From positions 1 to 45,997 of IMG/VR virus record IMGVR_UViG_3300022074_000087: 45,997 bases of DNA. One strand, 5' to 3'. The position numbers and the translations under genes were made by a program. Positions 24,371 to 33,134 of this stretch are shown here, one piece after another. Origin of the DNA: a virus. The stretch's first letter is position 1; every line of letters begins with the position of its first letter. A model generated the notes under the pieces. The model ran no database searches. It saw only the letters and a program-made list of their open reading frames with translations, and was not told the origin of the DNA.

Positions 24371-25240
24371 ATGTGGGCATTAATAGTAGATGGTAGTATC
24401 AATAGGTTCTTTAAAGTTCCTACTGCATTCAAACACCCAACGACAGGATTACAATATCCAAGAAACTGGATAAACCTTGCAACTGACTCTGAAAAAAGTG
24501 CAATAGGTCTTATAGAAGTAACATATAGTGGTTCATATAAAGATAGTAATTATTATGATAACACAGAAAGTTCACCAGTATATGACGCAAGTAAAGGGAC
24601 AGTTGTTATAACAAAAAGTTCAACTGCAAAAGATTTAGCTACATTAAAAACATCTAAAATAACTGAAATAGAAGATAGTACAAATAGTGCAATGCGTTCA
24701 ACAGATTGGTACGTTACTAGAAAATCAGAAGTATCAACTGCGATTCCAGATAAAGTAACTGCTTACAGAACTGCTTGTAGACTTGTATGCAACTCAATAA
24801 AAACTGCAATCACAAACGCATCAGATTTAGATGCACTTATTGCTATATACACAAATGCAGCTGGTGTATCTAGTGCAATATCAGTTGATGGTAGTTCTAC
24901 AAGTGTTGTAAGTACAAGTAACAACACAATAACAAAAAGTAGTCATGGTTTAAGTGATGATGAAAGAATTACATATTCATCTGGTTTTAAAACTGTTGAT
25001 GGTGAAGAAGTTCCAAATGACCCCATCGCTGGTTTAGTAACTGATACGGAGTATTATGTTATTGGTAAAACTACGAACACATTTAAGTTATCTCATACTA
25101 ACAGTCATATGGGTGATGCAGCTGCAATATCATTAACAGACGTTGGTGAAGGAACTGCTCACACGTTTACATCACAAGGTATTCCTCCTGTAGGAAATAG
25201 TATACCAAGTCCAGATAATCTTGCTTACGGAATTAAATAG
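24371..25240 (+). CDS. Fibre-assembly chaperone-like protein with extra C-terminal domain, 289 aa
   Basis: Residues 1-60 (MWALIVDGSINRFFKVPTAF, LQYPRNWINLATDSEKSAIG) and residues 95-165 (LKTSKITEIEDSTNSAMRST, DWYVTRKSEVSTAIPDKVTA) resemble DUF4376-type fibre-assembly proteins: a beta N-terminus followed by a helical TDWYVTRK-E--IP segment. Residues 170-289 are different: a beta module (SHGLSDDERITYSSGFKTVD, TEYYVIGKTTNTFKLSHTNS) of a kind found in phage structural proteins. So it may be a chaperone fused to a virion module. It has its own late promoter next to fibre genes on both sides. Confidence 0.65.
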   Translation: MWALIVDGSINRFFKVPTAFKHPTTGLQYPRNWINLATDSEKSAIGLIEVTYSGSYKDSNYYDNTESSPVYDASKGTVVITKSSTAKDLATLKTSKITEIEDSTNSAMRSTDWYVTRKSEVSTAIPDKVTAYRTACRLVCNSIKTAITNASDLDALIAIYTNAAGVSSAISVDGSSTSVVSTSNNTITKSSHGLSDDERITYSSGFKTVDGEEVPNDPIAGLVTDTEYYVIGKTTNTFKLSHTNSHMGDAAAISLTDVGEGTAHTFTSQGIPPVGNSIPSPDNLAYGIK

Positions 25241-25243
25241 TAG

Positions 25244-25280
25244 ACAATCTCTAACCGATAAATACCTTCAAGGAGATTGT
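25244..25280 (+). promoter_or_regulatory. Inverted repeat covering the ribosome-binding site of the 821-aa gene
   Basis: ACAATCTC (25244-25251) is the exact reverse complement of GAGATTGT (25273-25280), with a G-T pair possible at each end. The right arm includes part of the Shine-Dalgarno AGGAG (25271-25275) and ends one base before the ATG at 25282. The late promoter lies in the 21-nt loop. Confidence 0.7.
25257..25264 (+). promoter_or_regulatory. Late promoter (GATAAATA) for the 821-aa gene
   Basis: A one-base variant of the late octamer, 18 nt before the ATG. The predicted start near 25270 is downstream of the left arm of the inverted repeat and just before AGGAG; leader about 12 nt. Confidence 0.75.
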
Positions 25281-25281
25281 T

Positions 25282-27747
25282 ATGGCTGTACAGTCACAGG
25301 ACATTGCGAGTCTGTTCAAAGAACTTGAAGACGCATCAAAACTTGCAAAGTTAGAAGAAAAAGATAATAAAAAGAAAACTGAAAATCAAGTCAAAGAACT
25401 TGATGGTTTTCTTACATCTGTACAAAAAGTTGTAAAAGTAATAGAGAAAAAAGATGATGATACCCCCATTGAACCTAAGAAGATTACCGCTAAGATTGAA
25501 AAGAAAAGTAAACCCAACGGAAAAATCCAAGAACAATCCAAACCTGTTGAGAAAAAATCCTTATCAAAAGATGACACGAAAAAGTTAGACGCATTCTCTG
25601 GTCTAATCAAATCCTTTGGTGTAGAAATCAAACCAGAAATAGTTGAAGAGGATTTACAACTAAAAGTCGAAGATATCAAACCTGTTATCGTTGAACAACC
25701 TAAAGTTGATGAGAGTAAGAAGATAGAAGCTCTTGAAACTTTATTCTCTGGATTATCTGCACTCAAACCAGAACCGAAGATAGAAGAGTCTTTACTTAAG
25801 GTTGAACCAAAGAAAAAACCAAAACCTTTTGTCATAGAAACTAAAACACCTGAACCAGTCAAACCTGTTGTCGTTTCACAAACACCAGTGGATATAAGAG
25901 AGGCAATGAAACTTGTCAAAGACAAGGAATTACCTACAAAACAAGAAACAATAGAAGCAACACAACAACTTATAACAGATGTCGTTGACAACCTTGACGA
26001 TATGAAAGGTAAGACAGAAGTCAAAGAACAGATTGATGAGATAGAATTATTAAGAAAAGAGTTTAATGCACTGCAATTACAAGTAAGACAATCTTCTACA
26101 TTTGTTGGTTCTGGTTCTGGAAGTGGTGAAGTAAGACTTGAGTTTTTAGATGATGTGCAAAGGTCTACTGCAAAAGTAGATGGTAAGTTTTTAAAGTTTA
26201 GTTCCTCTGACGGAAAGTTCATTGGTGCAGATGCAAGTCCTGACACACTTGAAAATGTAACTGCTGGAACTGTGTCTGCAAGTAAAGCAGTTGTTGTAGA
26301 TAGTAACAAAGATATCACTGGTTTTAGAAATGTAACGATTGCTGGTGACCTAACAGTTCAAGGTGATACTACACAACTTAATTCATTTGTAGAAACTGAA
26401 ACTCCCTCACAAGTTTATGAGGCTTCTACTATCACGATTTTAGTTACCGTTGCAACAAAAACAACTGCACACCCTTACTATGGAGTAGGTAGTAGTAATG
26501 GTTATAAACTAAACGATACGTTCTCACCTTTTTTAAGATTGATACCAAGAAACACTTATAGGTTTGACCAGTCAGACTCAACTAACTCTGGACACCCACT
26601 ACGATTTTACTATGATGCAGCTAAATCAACTGCGTATACAAGTGGTGTCACAACAAGTGGAACACCAGGCACATCTGGTGCATACACACAGATAGTCGCA
26701 GACGAAGATACACCAGACATTTTATATTATCAATGTTCTTCACACGCACACATGGGTTTCGGTGTTTTCTTTACCACAAGAAATCTCACAGGATTTACAA
26801 CTGACAATCTAACAGAGGGTTCATCAAACAAATATGCATCTGATGAAACAGTTCAAGATATTGTCGGTGCAATGTTTAGTAGTAATACTGAAACAAGAAT
26901 AACTGCAACCTATCAAGACGCAGACGGAACAATAGATTTAATTGTTGACGCAGTGACAGATATAACTGGTAATGCTGGAACTGCAACTGCGTTAGAAACT
27001 GCAAGAACAATTGGTGGTGTATCTTTTGATGGAAGTGCAAATATAAACTTGCCAGGCGTAAATACTGCTGGTGACCAAGATACTACTGGTAATGCTGCTA
27101 CTGCAACATCAGCTGCAACACTAACAACTGCAAGAAACATACATGGTGTTTCATTTGATGGTTCTGCAAACATAGATTTATCTGAAGTTATACAAGACAC
27201 CGTTGGTGCAATGTTTGGTAGTAATACTGAAACAGGTATTTCAGTTGAGTATCAAGATGCAGACGGAACATTAGATTTAGTTGTAGGAACATTAAACCAA
27301 GATACTACTGGTAATGCAGCCACATCAGACCTTGCAACTGCAGCCAATACAGTCAAGACAGTTACAGATGGAACAAATGCAAACTTCTTCTTAACATTCG
27401 TATCAGACAATAATGGTAGTGCAACAGCAGAAGCATTAAAGACAGATAGTGGTATACAATATAATCCAAGCACAGATACTCTCTCTGTTACTAATATTAC
27501 TGCAACGATTGACGGAGTTTCATCTGCGATTAATGTTGCAGACGAGTCTTCTGATACAACTTGTTTCCCAGTATTTGTAACCAGTGCATCTGGTAATTTA
27601 GCTGCAAAGAGTGGAACAAACCTTACATTTAACTCATCAACTGGATTATTAACTGCAACATCATTTGCAGATGGTAATGGAAACACATTGACAACTGCGA
27701 CTGCAGCTGCAGAAGAAGCAACTGCATTAGGTATCGCATTAGGTTAG
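25282..27747 (+). CDS. Large fibre-like protein with cupredoxin-like domain, 821 aa
   Basis: Residues 1-270 are Lys/Glu/Pro-rich with helical stretches (LFKELEDASKLAKLEEKDNK), probably an extended attachment or coiled-coil arm. Residues 285-330 (LEFLDDVQRSTAKVDGKFLK) begin fibre modules. Residues 375-500 look like a blue-copper (cupredoxin) fold: PRNTYRFDQSDSTNSGHPLRF, later TPDILYYQCSSHAHMGFGVFF, with possible ligands H438, C485, H488 and M491. Two copies of a VQD-VGAMF-SNTET-YQDADGT module lie near residues 523-560 and 636-670, alternating with GGVSFDGSANINLPGVN-type fibre repeats. It ends ALGIALG like the protein at 19151. A tail fibre or spike is likely. Confidence 0.78.
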   Translation: MAVQSQDIASLFKELEDASKLAKLEEKDNKKKTENQVKELDGFLTSVQKVVKVIEKKDDDTPIEPKKITAKIEKKSKPNGKIQEQSKPVEKKSLSKDDTKKLDAFSGLIKSFGVEIKPEIVEEDLQLKVEDIKPVIVEQPKVDESKKIEALETLFSGLSALKPEPKIEESLLKVEPKKKPKPFVIETKTPEPVKPVVVSQTPVDIREAMKLVKDKELPTKQETIEATQQLITDVVDNLDDMKGKTEVKEQIDEIELLRKEFNALQLQVRQSSTFVGSGSGSGEVRLEFLDDVQRSTAKVDGKFLKFSSSDGKFIGADASPDTLENVTAGTVSASKAVVVDSNKDITGFRNVTIAGDLTVQGDTTQLNSFVETETPSQVYEASTITILVTVATKTTAHPYYGVGSSNGYKLNDTFSPFLRLIPRNTYRFDQSDSTNSGHPLRFYYDAAKSTAYTSGVTTSGTPGTSGAYTQIVADEDTPDILYYQCSSHAHMGFGVFFTTRNLTGFTTDNLTEGSSNKYASDETVQDIVGAMFSSNTETRITATYQDADGTIDLIVDAVTDITGNAGTATALETARTIGGVSFDGSANINLPGVNTAGDQDTTGNAATATSAATLTTARNIHGVSFDGSANIDLSEVIQDTVGAMFGSNTETGISVEYQDADGTLDLVVGTLNQDTTGNAATSDLATAANTVKTVTDGTNANFFLTFVSDNNGSATAEALKTDSGIQYNPSTDTLSVTNITATIDGVSSAINVADESSDTTCFPVFVTSASGNLAAKSGTNLTFNSSTGLLTATSFADGNGNTLTTATAAAEEATALGIALG

Positions 27748-27752
27748 TTTAT

Positions 27753-27760
27753 TATAAATA
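27753..27760 (+). promoter_or_regulatory. Late promoter (TATAAATA) of gene 13
   Basis: Exact late octamer, 20 nt before the gene 13 ATG, with AAAAAGGAAG directly after; predicted leader about 14 nt. A TTAGT/ACTAA inverted repeat flanks the octamer but does not include the ribosome-binding site. Confidence 0.85.
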
Positions 27761-27779
27761 CTAATAAAAAGGAAGTAAT

Positions 27780-28595
27780 ATGGCAATACCCAGTACAAGA
27801 GATGGTTTCAGAGATTATTGTAAGAGAGCATTAGGTTTTGGTGTTATTGATATCAATGTATCAGACGCACAGGTAGAGGACAGGATAGACGAGGGTTTAC
27901 AATATTTTGCACAATATCACTATGATGGTGTAGAAAGAATGTATCTTAAATACAAAGTTACAGAAGATGATATCACAAGAAGTAGGTCAAACGAAACAAC
28001 AACTGCAACAGATACAAAAGATGGAAATGTAACTGCGTCATTTCTAGAGGGTAGAAACTTTATTCCTATGCCTTCTTCAGTCGTGTCTGTCATACAGATA
28101 TTCCCATTTGATAATCAAGTAACAAACAATATGTTTGATATACGATATCAATTAAGACTAAACGACTTGTATGATTTTTCATCTACATCAATTATACAGT
28201 ATGAAATGACAATGCGTCACTTAGATTATCTTTCACATATACTTGTAGGTGAAGTTCCTATTCGATTTAATCAACATCAAAATAGATTGTATCTTGATAT
28301 GGATTTTCAAAATGCTATAGACGCAGACCAGTTTTTAATTATAGAGTGTTATAGAAAAGTTGACCCAGAAAGTTATACAGATATCTATGATGACATTTAT
28401 CTAAAAAGATATGTGACTGCATTAATTAAAAGACAGTGGGGTGCAAACCTTTCTAAGTTTAGTGGAGTTGCAATGTTAGGTGGTGTTACTATGAACGGTG
28501 AAACAATCTACACACAAGCACAAGAAGAAATTACAAGACTAGAGGAACAAATTCAATTAGCATTTGAAACACCTATAGATTATATGATGGGTTAA
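27780..28595 (+). CDS. 13: Neck protein gp13
   Basis: The 271-aa product has the gp13 signature at its start (TRDGFRDYCKRALGFGVIDI, VSDAQVEDRIDEGLQYFAQY, HYDGVERMYLKYKVTEDDI) and the conserved tail end (IYLKRYVTALIKRQWGANLS, EEITRLEEQIQLAFETPIDY). T4 gp13 is 309 aa. gp13 and gp14 form the neck that seals the packaged head and accepts the tail. It is followed four bases later by gene 14 and has its own late promoter. Confidence 0.93.
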   Translation: MAIPSTRDGFRDYCKRALGFGVIDINVSDAQVEDRIDEGLQYFAQYHYDGVERMYLKYKVTEDDITRSRSNETTTATDTKDGNVTASFLEGRNFIPMPSSVVSVIQIFPFDNQVTNNMFDIRYQLRLNDLYDFSSTSIIQYEMTMRHLDYLSHILVGEVPIRFNQHQNRLYLDMDFQNAIDADQFLIIECYRKVDPESYTDIYDDIYLKRYVTALIKRQWGANLSKFSGVAMLGGVTMNGETIYTQAQEEITRLEEQIQLAFETPIDYMMG

Positions 28596-28599
28596 TGTT

Positions 28600-29703
28600 A
28601 TGGCTGTCAATAGTGCGTTTCACACAAATAATCTCACATCACTTAAGTCAGAAAGAAATCTGTATAGTGATTTAATAAAAGAGGCAATCCAGATACATGG
28701 ACATGATGTTTACTATATGGATAGACAATCTGTTGCAGCTGATACAATCTTTGGTGAAGATGCACTGAACAAATTTAATACCCAACACCCAATCGAAATG
28801 TATATTGAAGACGGTGAGGGTTATGCTGGTGACAAAGAGATTATGACACAGTTTGGTTTAGAGAACCGAAACGAAATTACCTTTGTTGTACATAAGAAAA
28901 GATTTCAAGAAATGGATAGACAAGTTCAAATTGAAGATGCAACAGATAGTTCTTCAAGTGGTTCTATATTATTAGAAGCAGGAACACTAGACCAATCAAG
29001 TTTATCTGCTGAATTAAATACAGTTACAAAAAGTTTTATCTTTGATGAGAGTGCAGAAAAAATTGTTTTAGAAAATGACAATGAAGGCAGAATACTTTCA
29101 GAAGAAAGTGGTAATGAGTTTTATTTAATTGTAGATACTGCAGCCACAGATGCAGACAGACCACAAGAAGGTGATTTAGTTTATCACCCAATTGTAGAAA
29201 AAATATTTCAAATAAACTTTGTAGACCATGATGAACCTTTTCATCAATTAGACAATAATCCTATTTACAAACTTAAGTGTTCACAGTATGAGTATAGTTC
29301 AGAAGTTCTTGATACAGGTATTGAAGCAATTGATGAGATTGAAGATAATCAATCTACTGATACACTTGCACATCAGTTTACAATGGAGCAATCAAGTGCA
29401 GTCAACGAAAACATTAGACTTGAAAATTTTAATATTCATGGAGAAGGTGTGTTACTTGAAGAAACAGATGGTGATAAAGTTCTCTTTGAAAATGACTCAA
29501 CATCAGTCGGTGAAAATATCGCACTTGAGGTTGGTTCAGATGACTCAGGTATAACTGCATACCTCTTACAAGAAACCTATATAGTAGGAGATAGTAATAC
29601 AACTAAGACAGCTCCATTGGAGCAAAACGAACTGTTTGATACAGAAGATGATAACATATTAGACTTTACGGAAAGAAATCCGTTTGGTGATGCTGGAGAT
29701 TAA
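28600..29703 (+). CDS. 14: Neck protein gp14, enlarged by acidic repeats
   Basis: Residues 1-105 match the gp14 family (SERNLYSDLIKEAIQIHGHD, VYYMDRQSVAADTIFGEDAL, DKEIMTQFGLENRNEITFVV). Residues 190-240 (GDLVYHPIVEKIFQINFVDH, PIYKLKCSQYEYSSEVLDTG) are also conserved. It is longer than T4 gp14 (367 against 256 aa). The extra length lies at about residues 110-175 and 265-330, which carry LEDG-type acidic repeats (SGSILLEAGTLDQSS, GEGVLLEETDGDKVLFEND). It acts with gp13 at the head-tail joint. Gene 15 begins two bases after its stop. Confidence 0.9.
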   Translation: MAVNSAFHTNNLTSLKSERNLYSDLIKEAIQIHGHDVYYMDRQSVAADTIFGEDALNKFNTQHPIEMYIEDGEGYAGDKEIMTQFGLENRNEITFVVHKKRFQEMDRQVQIEDATDSSSSGSILLEAGTLDQSSLSAELNTVTKSFIFDESAEKIVLENDNEGRILSEESGNEFYLIVDTAATDADRPQEGDLVYHPIVEKIFQINFVDHDEPFHQLDNNPIYKLKCSQYEYSSEVLDTGIEAIDEIEDNQSTDTLAHQFTMEQSSAVNENIRLENFNIHGEGVLLEETDGDKVLFENDSTSVGENIALEVGSDDSGITAYLLQETYIVGDSNTTKTAPLEQNELFDTEDDNILDFTERNPFGDAGD

Positions 29704-29705
29704 TT

Positions 29706-30482
29706 ATGCTAGGACAACAATTCTATCATGAAACAATGCGAAAAGTAGTTGTCGCATTTGGAACAATATTTAACAACATAAACATTGTAAGAAAAAACAA
29801 TAGTGGAACAATCATTCAAAAAATGAAAGTTCCTCTTGCATACGGGCCTGCACAAAAGTTTTTAACAAGACTTGACAATGACCCTTCCTTAAAAAATAAA
29901 GTTGCAGTTACTTTACCACGAATAGGTTTTGAGATTGCAAATTTAGCTTACGACCCTGTAAGAAAATTAAATAGGGTACAAAAGTTCAAGAAGGTTAAAT
30001 CATCTGATAAAAATAAATTAGATGTTCAGTATATGCCCGTTCCATATAATTTAGATTTTAGTTTGTATGTCATGGCAAAAAACTCTGATGATGCATTACA
30101 GATTGTAGAACAAATACTTCCTTACTTTCAACCAGACTACACAATTACTATTAATGATATGTCTGATATGGGTATTAAAAGAGATGTCCCTATCATATTA
30201 AGTTCTGTAAGTTATGAAGATAGTTATCAAGGTAACTTTGAAGAAAGAAGAGCTATCATGTATACAATGTCATTTACTGCTAAATTTTATCTATATGGGC
30301 CCGTTACTTCTGATAAAGTTATTAAGACAGTTCAGGTTGACCAGTTTACAGATGCAAAGGTTAACGCACCAACAAGAGAACAAAGGTATACGGTTACACC
30401 AAATCCAGCAACTTCGAGTGCAGATGATGACTTTGGATTTAATGAAACCTCATCATTCTTTCAAGACGCTGGGGATAGTTAA
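29706..30482 (+). CDS. 15: Tail sheath stabilizer / tail completion protein gp15
   Basis: A 258-aa protein with the gp15 signature: GQQFYHETMRKVVVAFGTIF, NNINIVRKN, KVPLAYGPAQKFLTRLDND, then VTLPRIGFEIANLAYDPVRK and VPYNLDFSLYVMAKNSDDAL. T4 gp15 is 272 aa. It caps the tail tube and sheath and joins the tail to the neck. Its stop overlaps the next start (TAATG), the left edge of the lectin cassette that here separates genes 15 and 16. Confidence 0.94.
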   Translation: MLGQQFYHETMRKVVVAFGTIFNNINIVRKNNSGTIIQKMKVPLAYGPAQKFLTRLDNDPSLKNKVAVTLPRIGFEIANLAYDPVRKLNRVQKFKKVKSSDKNKLDVQYMPVPYNLDFSLYVMAKNSDDALQIVEQILPYFQPDYTITINDMSDMGIKRDVPIILSSVSYEDSYQGNFEERRAIMYTMSFTAKFYLYGPVTSDKVIKTVQVDQFTDAKVNAPTREQRYTVTPNPATSSADDDFGFNETSSFFQDAGDS

Positions 30483-31306
30483 TGCCGTTTTCTAAAGACT
30501 TATTAATAGGTGCAAGTGGTAATCAAGGTGCTGCTGGTTTTTATGATTATCAGATAGAAAAAACAGCTAGATTTGATGAAGGAGATAGTAGTTATTTAAC
30601 TCGTACCAATAGTGGAACACCTACTAATGAAGATGTAGGTTTAATATCTTTTTGGTTTAAAAGAGGTAATAATATTGGTTCTACTACAAATGAAGCAATA
30701 GCAGGAGCAGACCCTACTGATATTAGAATAGAATTTAATACAGGTAATCCTTCAGGGTATAGTGATGCTATGCCATTCATATTTAATTCTGGTTCTTCAT
30801 CATTTACTACACAACGAAGATTTCGTGACCCTAGTGGTTGGACAAGTTTTATAATGGAATATAATTCAGATGATTCTACTGCTGCTGATAGAATAAAAAT
30901 ATACATTAATGGTGTTCAATTAGGTGCATTTAGTGATAGTTCAGTATGGCACGCAAATGGAACTAATACTCAAGGGTCAGGAATAGATTTTGGTTTTACA
31001 GATAACGGTGATACTGTAAACTTTGGTAGAAGTCCAAGTAATAGTGGTTCTTATTATGATGGTTATATAGCAGAAATAATATGTTTAGATGGTTCTGGCT
31101 CATATACAGATGTAGGCGAATTTAAAAATGGAGTCTGGATACCCAAAGACCCAAGTGGTTTAACATTCGGTAATAATGGCTATCATCTAAAGTTTGGAAA
31201 CGCAAGTGATTTGGGCGAAGACAGTTCAGGAAATGATAATGATTTCACAGCAAACAATATGGGCACTGACCATCAAGTGCTAGATAGCCCAACATTTGGC
31301 TCATAG
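30482..31306 (+). CDS. LamG/concanavalin-like lectin protein, 274 aa
   Basis: A LamG-type jelly roll: VGLISFWFKRGNNIGSTTNE (about residue 52), SGWTSFIMEYNSDDSTAADR-type strand, IKIYINGVQLGAFSDSSVWH, and the closing LTFGNNGYHLKFGNASDLGE, SSGNDNDFTANNMGTDHQVL. It is paralogous to the genes at 22093 and 33878. In many marine phage proteins this domain continues in one chain into NNFATLNPL and a SPRY-like part; here a TAG separates it from the next ORF, which begins with that very segment. Its ATG overlaps the gene 15 stop. Probably receptor binding. Confidence 0.8.
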   Translation: MPFSKDLLIGASGNQGAAGFYDYQIEKTARFDEGDSSYLTRTNSGTPTNEDVGLISFWFKRGNNIGSTTNEAIAGADPTDIRIEFNTGNPSGYSDAMPFIFNSGSSSFTTQRRFRDPSGWTSFIMEYNSDDSTAADRIKIYINGVQLGAFSDSSVWHANGTNTQGSGIDFGFTDNGDTVNFGRSPSNSGSYYDGYIAEIICLDGSGSYTDVGEFKNGVWIPKDPSGLTFGNNGYHLKFGNASDLGEDSSGNDNDFTANNMGTDHQVLDSPTFGS

Positions 31307-31315
31307 GAGAGAATA

Positions 31316-33109
31316 ATGGCAAGTAGTGGAAATTTTGCAACTTTAAATCCTTTAAATACAAGGGGAAGTTCAGCATCTTCTATGATTACAAATGGCAACC
31401 TTCAATATAATGGACAAGCGACACAAGATGAGGCTGGTTGTACTATTAATGTAGGTTATGGTGGTGTACCTAAAGTATATTTTGAAATGTATATTATAAA
31501 CAATCACGACACTGGGTGGATTGGAGTTTATGACACTCATCAGATGACTTTAAAATATGAAAAAGCCTATGGAACTACTTCTTATAGAGCATTACTTGTT
31601 CGTACTACACAGAAGGTAACAGGAAGCACTACAAGTAATTACATTGGAGATGGAAGTGATAACAACAGTAGAAGTGGTCAGACTATTGGGGTTGCAATTG
31701 ATGTTCCTAATCAAAAAATATGGTTTGCAGTAAATGATGCGTGGGGGAGTGATGGTGCTAGTGACCCCTCTGATAGTAATTATGCTTTCAATGATTTAAG
31801 TGCGACTGGTTGTTATGATGTGGTAACTCACATGGGTGGTGCCTCTGTAGCACAACCAGATTGGTGTTTTAACTTTGGTCAAGATTCTACATTTCAAGGC
31901 AGAGAAACTGCTGGTGGTAATGCAGATGGAAACGGCTTCGGCGATTTTAGATATGCGCCGCCATCAGGTTTTGTTGCATTATGTTCAGCTAACATATCTG
32001 TGGGAACAAGTATAGACCCAGCAGAAACAGACGATAATCACCCACAAAAAAATTTCAATGCACTAATATACTCAGGTGATGGAACTTCTTCAAATGGAAT
32101 AACAGGACTTGGCTTTCAGCCCGACCTCACTTGGATTAAAGAGAGAAATGGTACAAATACATATTCTCATTCAATGCACGATACGAGTAGAGGAAGAGCT
32201 AGAGTTATTTTTGCAGAAGATGATAGAGAAGAAGACGGTTCTACATCTACACAAGATTTAGTTTCATTTGACACTGATGGATTTACAGTTGGAACAAGTA
32301 ATGAGTCCAAAGTAAACGGCACAGGTTCATCATTTATTTCTTGGAATTGGAGATGTAATGCTGGAACGACTGCAACAAACACATCTGGAACGATTACCTC
32401 AACCGTACAAGCAAATCAAGATTTAGGATTCTCAATTGTAACATGGACAGGCACAGGAACATCAGGTACAGTAGGGCATGGACTAAGTTCAGCTCCTGAT
32501 TGTATGTGGATAAAAAATAGAAGTGATGATATATCTTCTGATGGAGATGCGAATGGTCGGAGTTGGACAATATTTCACACTTCATTAGGTGCTGGGAGTA
32601 TTCTTAGTTTAGATGAAACTCATAATGCAGAAACAGGAACAGGTTATTTAGGTGGTACAGCCCCAACAAGCAGTGTTTTTACAGTTAACACAAGTGTAGA
32701 TTCAAATGAAAGTTCTCACGCAATGATTGCTTATTGTTGGCATAATATTGAAGGCTTTCAAAAGTTTGGCTCGTACAAAGGCAACGGCAATTCTGATGGG
32801 CCTTTTGTATATACAGGCTTTAGACCAAGATTAATGATGCTAAAAATGTCAGATGGAAGTTACTCAGAACAATGGAATATGTGGGATTCTGTTGATGATG
32901 CAAAAGCTGACCCCTGTGGAAATCCATTAGGCGAATTTCATAGAATTAATGAAGGAACTGAGTCAACATCTACCTCTCTTAATGTTGATTTTTTATCTAA
33001 CGGTTTCAAGATTAGAGGCAGTAATACTGAAATGAACGAAAGCAATAAAAACGTAGTTTATTTTGCATGGGCTGATATACCTTTCAAGTACAATAATTCG
33101 TTCTCATAA
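31316..33109 (+). CDS. SPRY-like/tail-surface protein, 597 aa
   Basis: Starts MASSGNFATLNPLNTRG. Residues 35-220 resemble a SPRY/B30.2-type sandwich (KVYFEMYIINNHDTGWIGVY, TIGVAIDVPNQKIWFAVND, DWCFNFGQDSTFQGRETAGG). Residues 240-597 are a second module seen widely in marine phage tail proteins (I recall it as DUF7483): LGFQPDLTWIKERNGTNTYS, TGTGTSGTVGHGLSSAPDCM, AYCWHNIEGFQKFGSYKGNG, GFRPRLMMLKMSDG, FLSNGFKIRGSNTEMNESNK. The pair of modules suggests a glycan- or receptor-binding surface protein. GGAGAG lies before the start, nine bases after the LamG gene. The gene uses GGC glycine codons more than the backbone genes. Confidence 0.75.
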   Translation: MASSGNFATLNPLNTRGSSASSMITNGNLQYNGQATQDEAGCTINVGYGGVPKVYFEMYIINNHDTGWIGVYDTHQMTLKYEKAYGTTSYRALLVRTTQKVTGSTTSNYIGDGSDNNSRSGQTIGVAIDVPNQKIWFAVNDAWGSDGASDPSDSNYAFNDLSATGCYDVVTHMGGASVAQPDWCFNFGQDSTFQGRETAGGNADGNGFGDFRYAPPSGFVALCSANISVGTSIDPAETDDNHPQKNFNALIYSGDGTSSNGITGLGFQPDLTWIKERNGTNTYSHSMHDTSRGRARVIFAEDDREEDGSTSTQDLVSFDTDGFTVGTSNESKVNGTGSSFISWNWRCNAGTTATNTSGTITSTVQANQDLGFSIVTWTGTGTSGTVGHGLSSAPDCMWIKNRSDDISSDGDANGRSWTIFHTSLGAGSILSLDETHNAETGTGYLGGTAPTSSVFTVNTSVDSNESSHAMIAYCWHNIEGFQKFGSYKGNGNSDGPFVYTGFRPRLMMLKMSDGSYSEQWNMWDSVDDAKADPCGNPLGEFHRINEGTESTSTSLNVDFLSNGFKIRGSNTEMNESNKNVVYFAWADIPFKYNNSFS

Positions 33110-33110
33110 G

Positions 33111-33118
33111 TATAAATA
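33111..33118 (+). promoter_or_regulatory. Late promoter (TATAAATA) for the gene at 33135
   Basis: Exact late octamer, 17 nt before the ATG; predicted start near 33124 at AGGAG, leader about 11 nt. A weak 5-bp TTCTC/GAGAA repeat flanks it. Confidence 0.85.
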
Positions 33119-33134
33119 GAGGTAGGAGAAAAAT

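Noticed and set aside
25386-26318. 310-codon minus-strand open frame opposite the 821-aa gene
   Set aside because: It is the antisense shadow of a Lys/Glu/Pro-rich coding region: Ser/Leu/Phe-rich, without a ribosome-binding site, and the plus-strand frame has clear fibre motifs.
33102-33128. TTCTC/GAGAA inverted repeat around the late promoter at 33111 as a fourth hairpin switch
   Set aside because: Only five base pairs across a loop of more than 15 nt, which is not convincing in AT-rich DNA.
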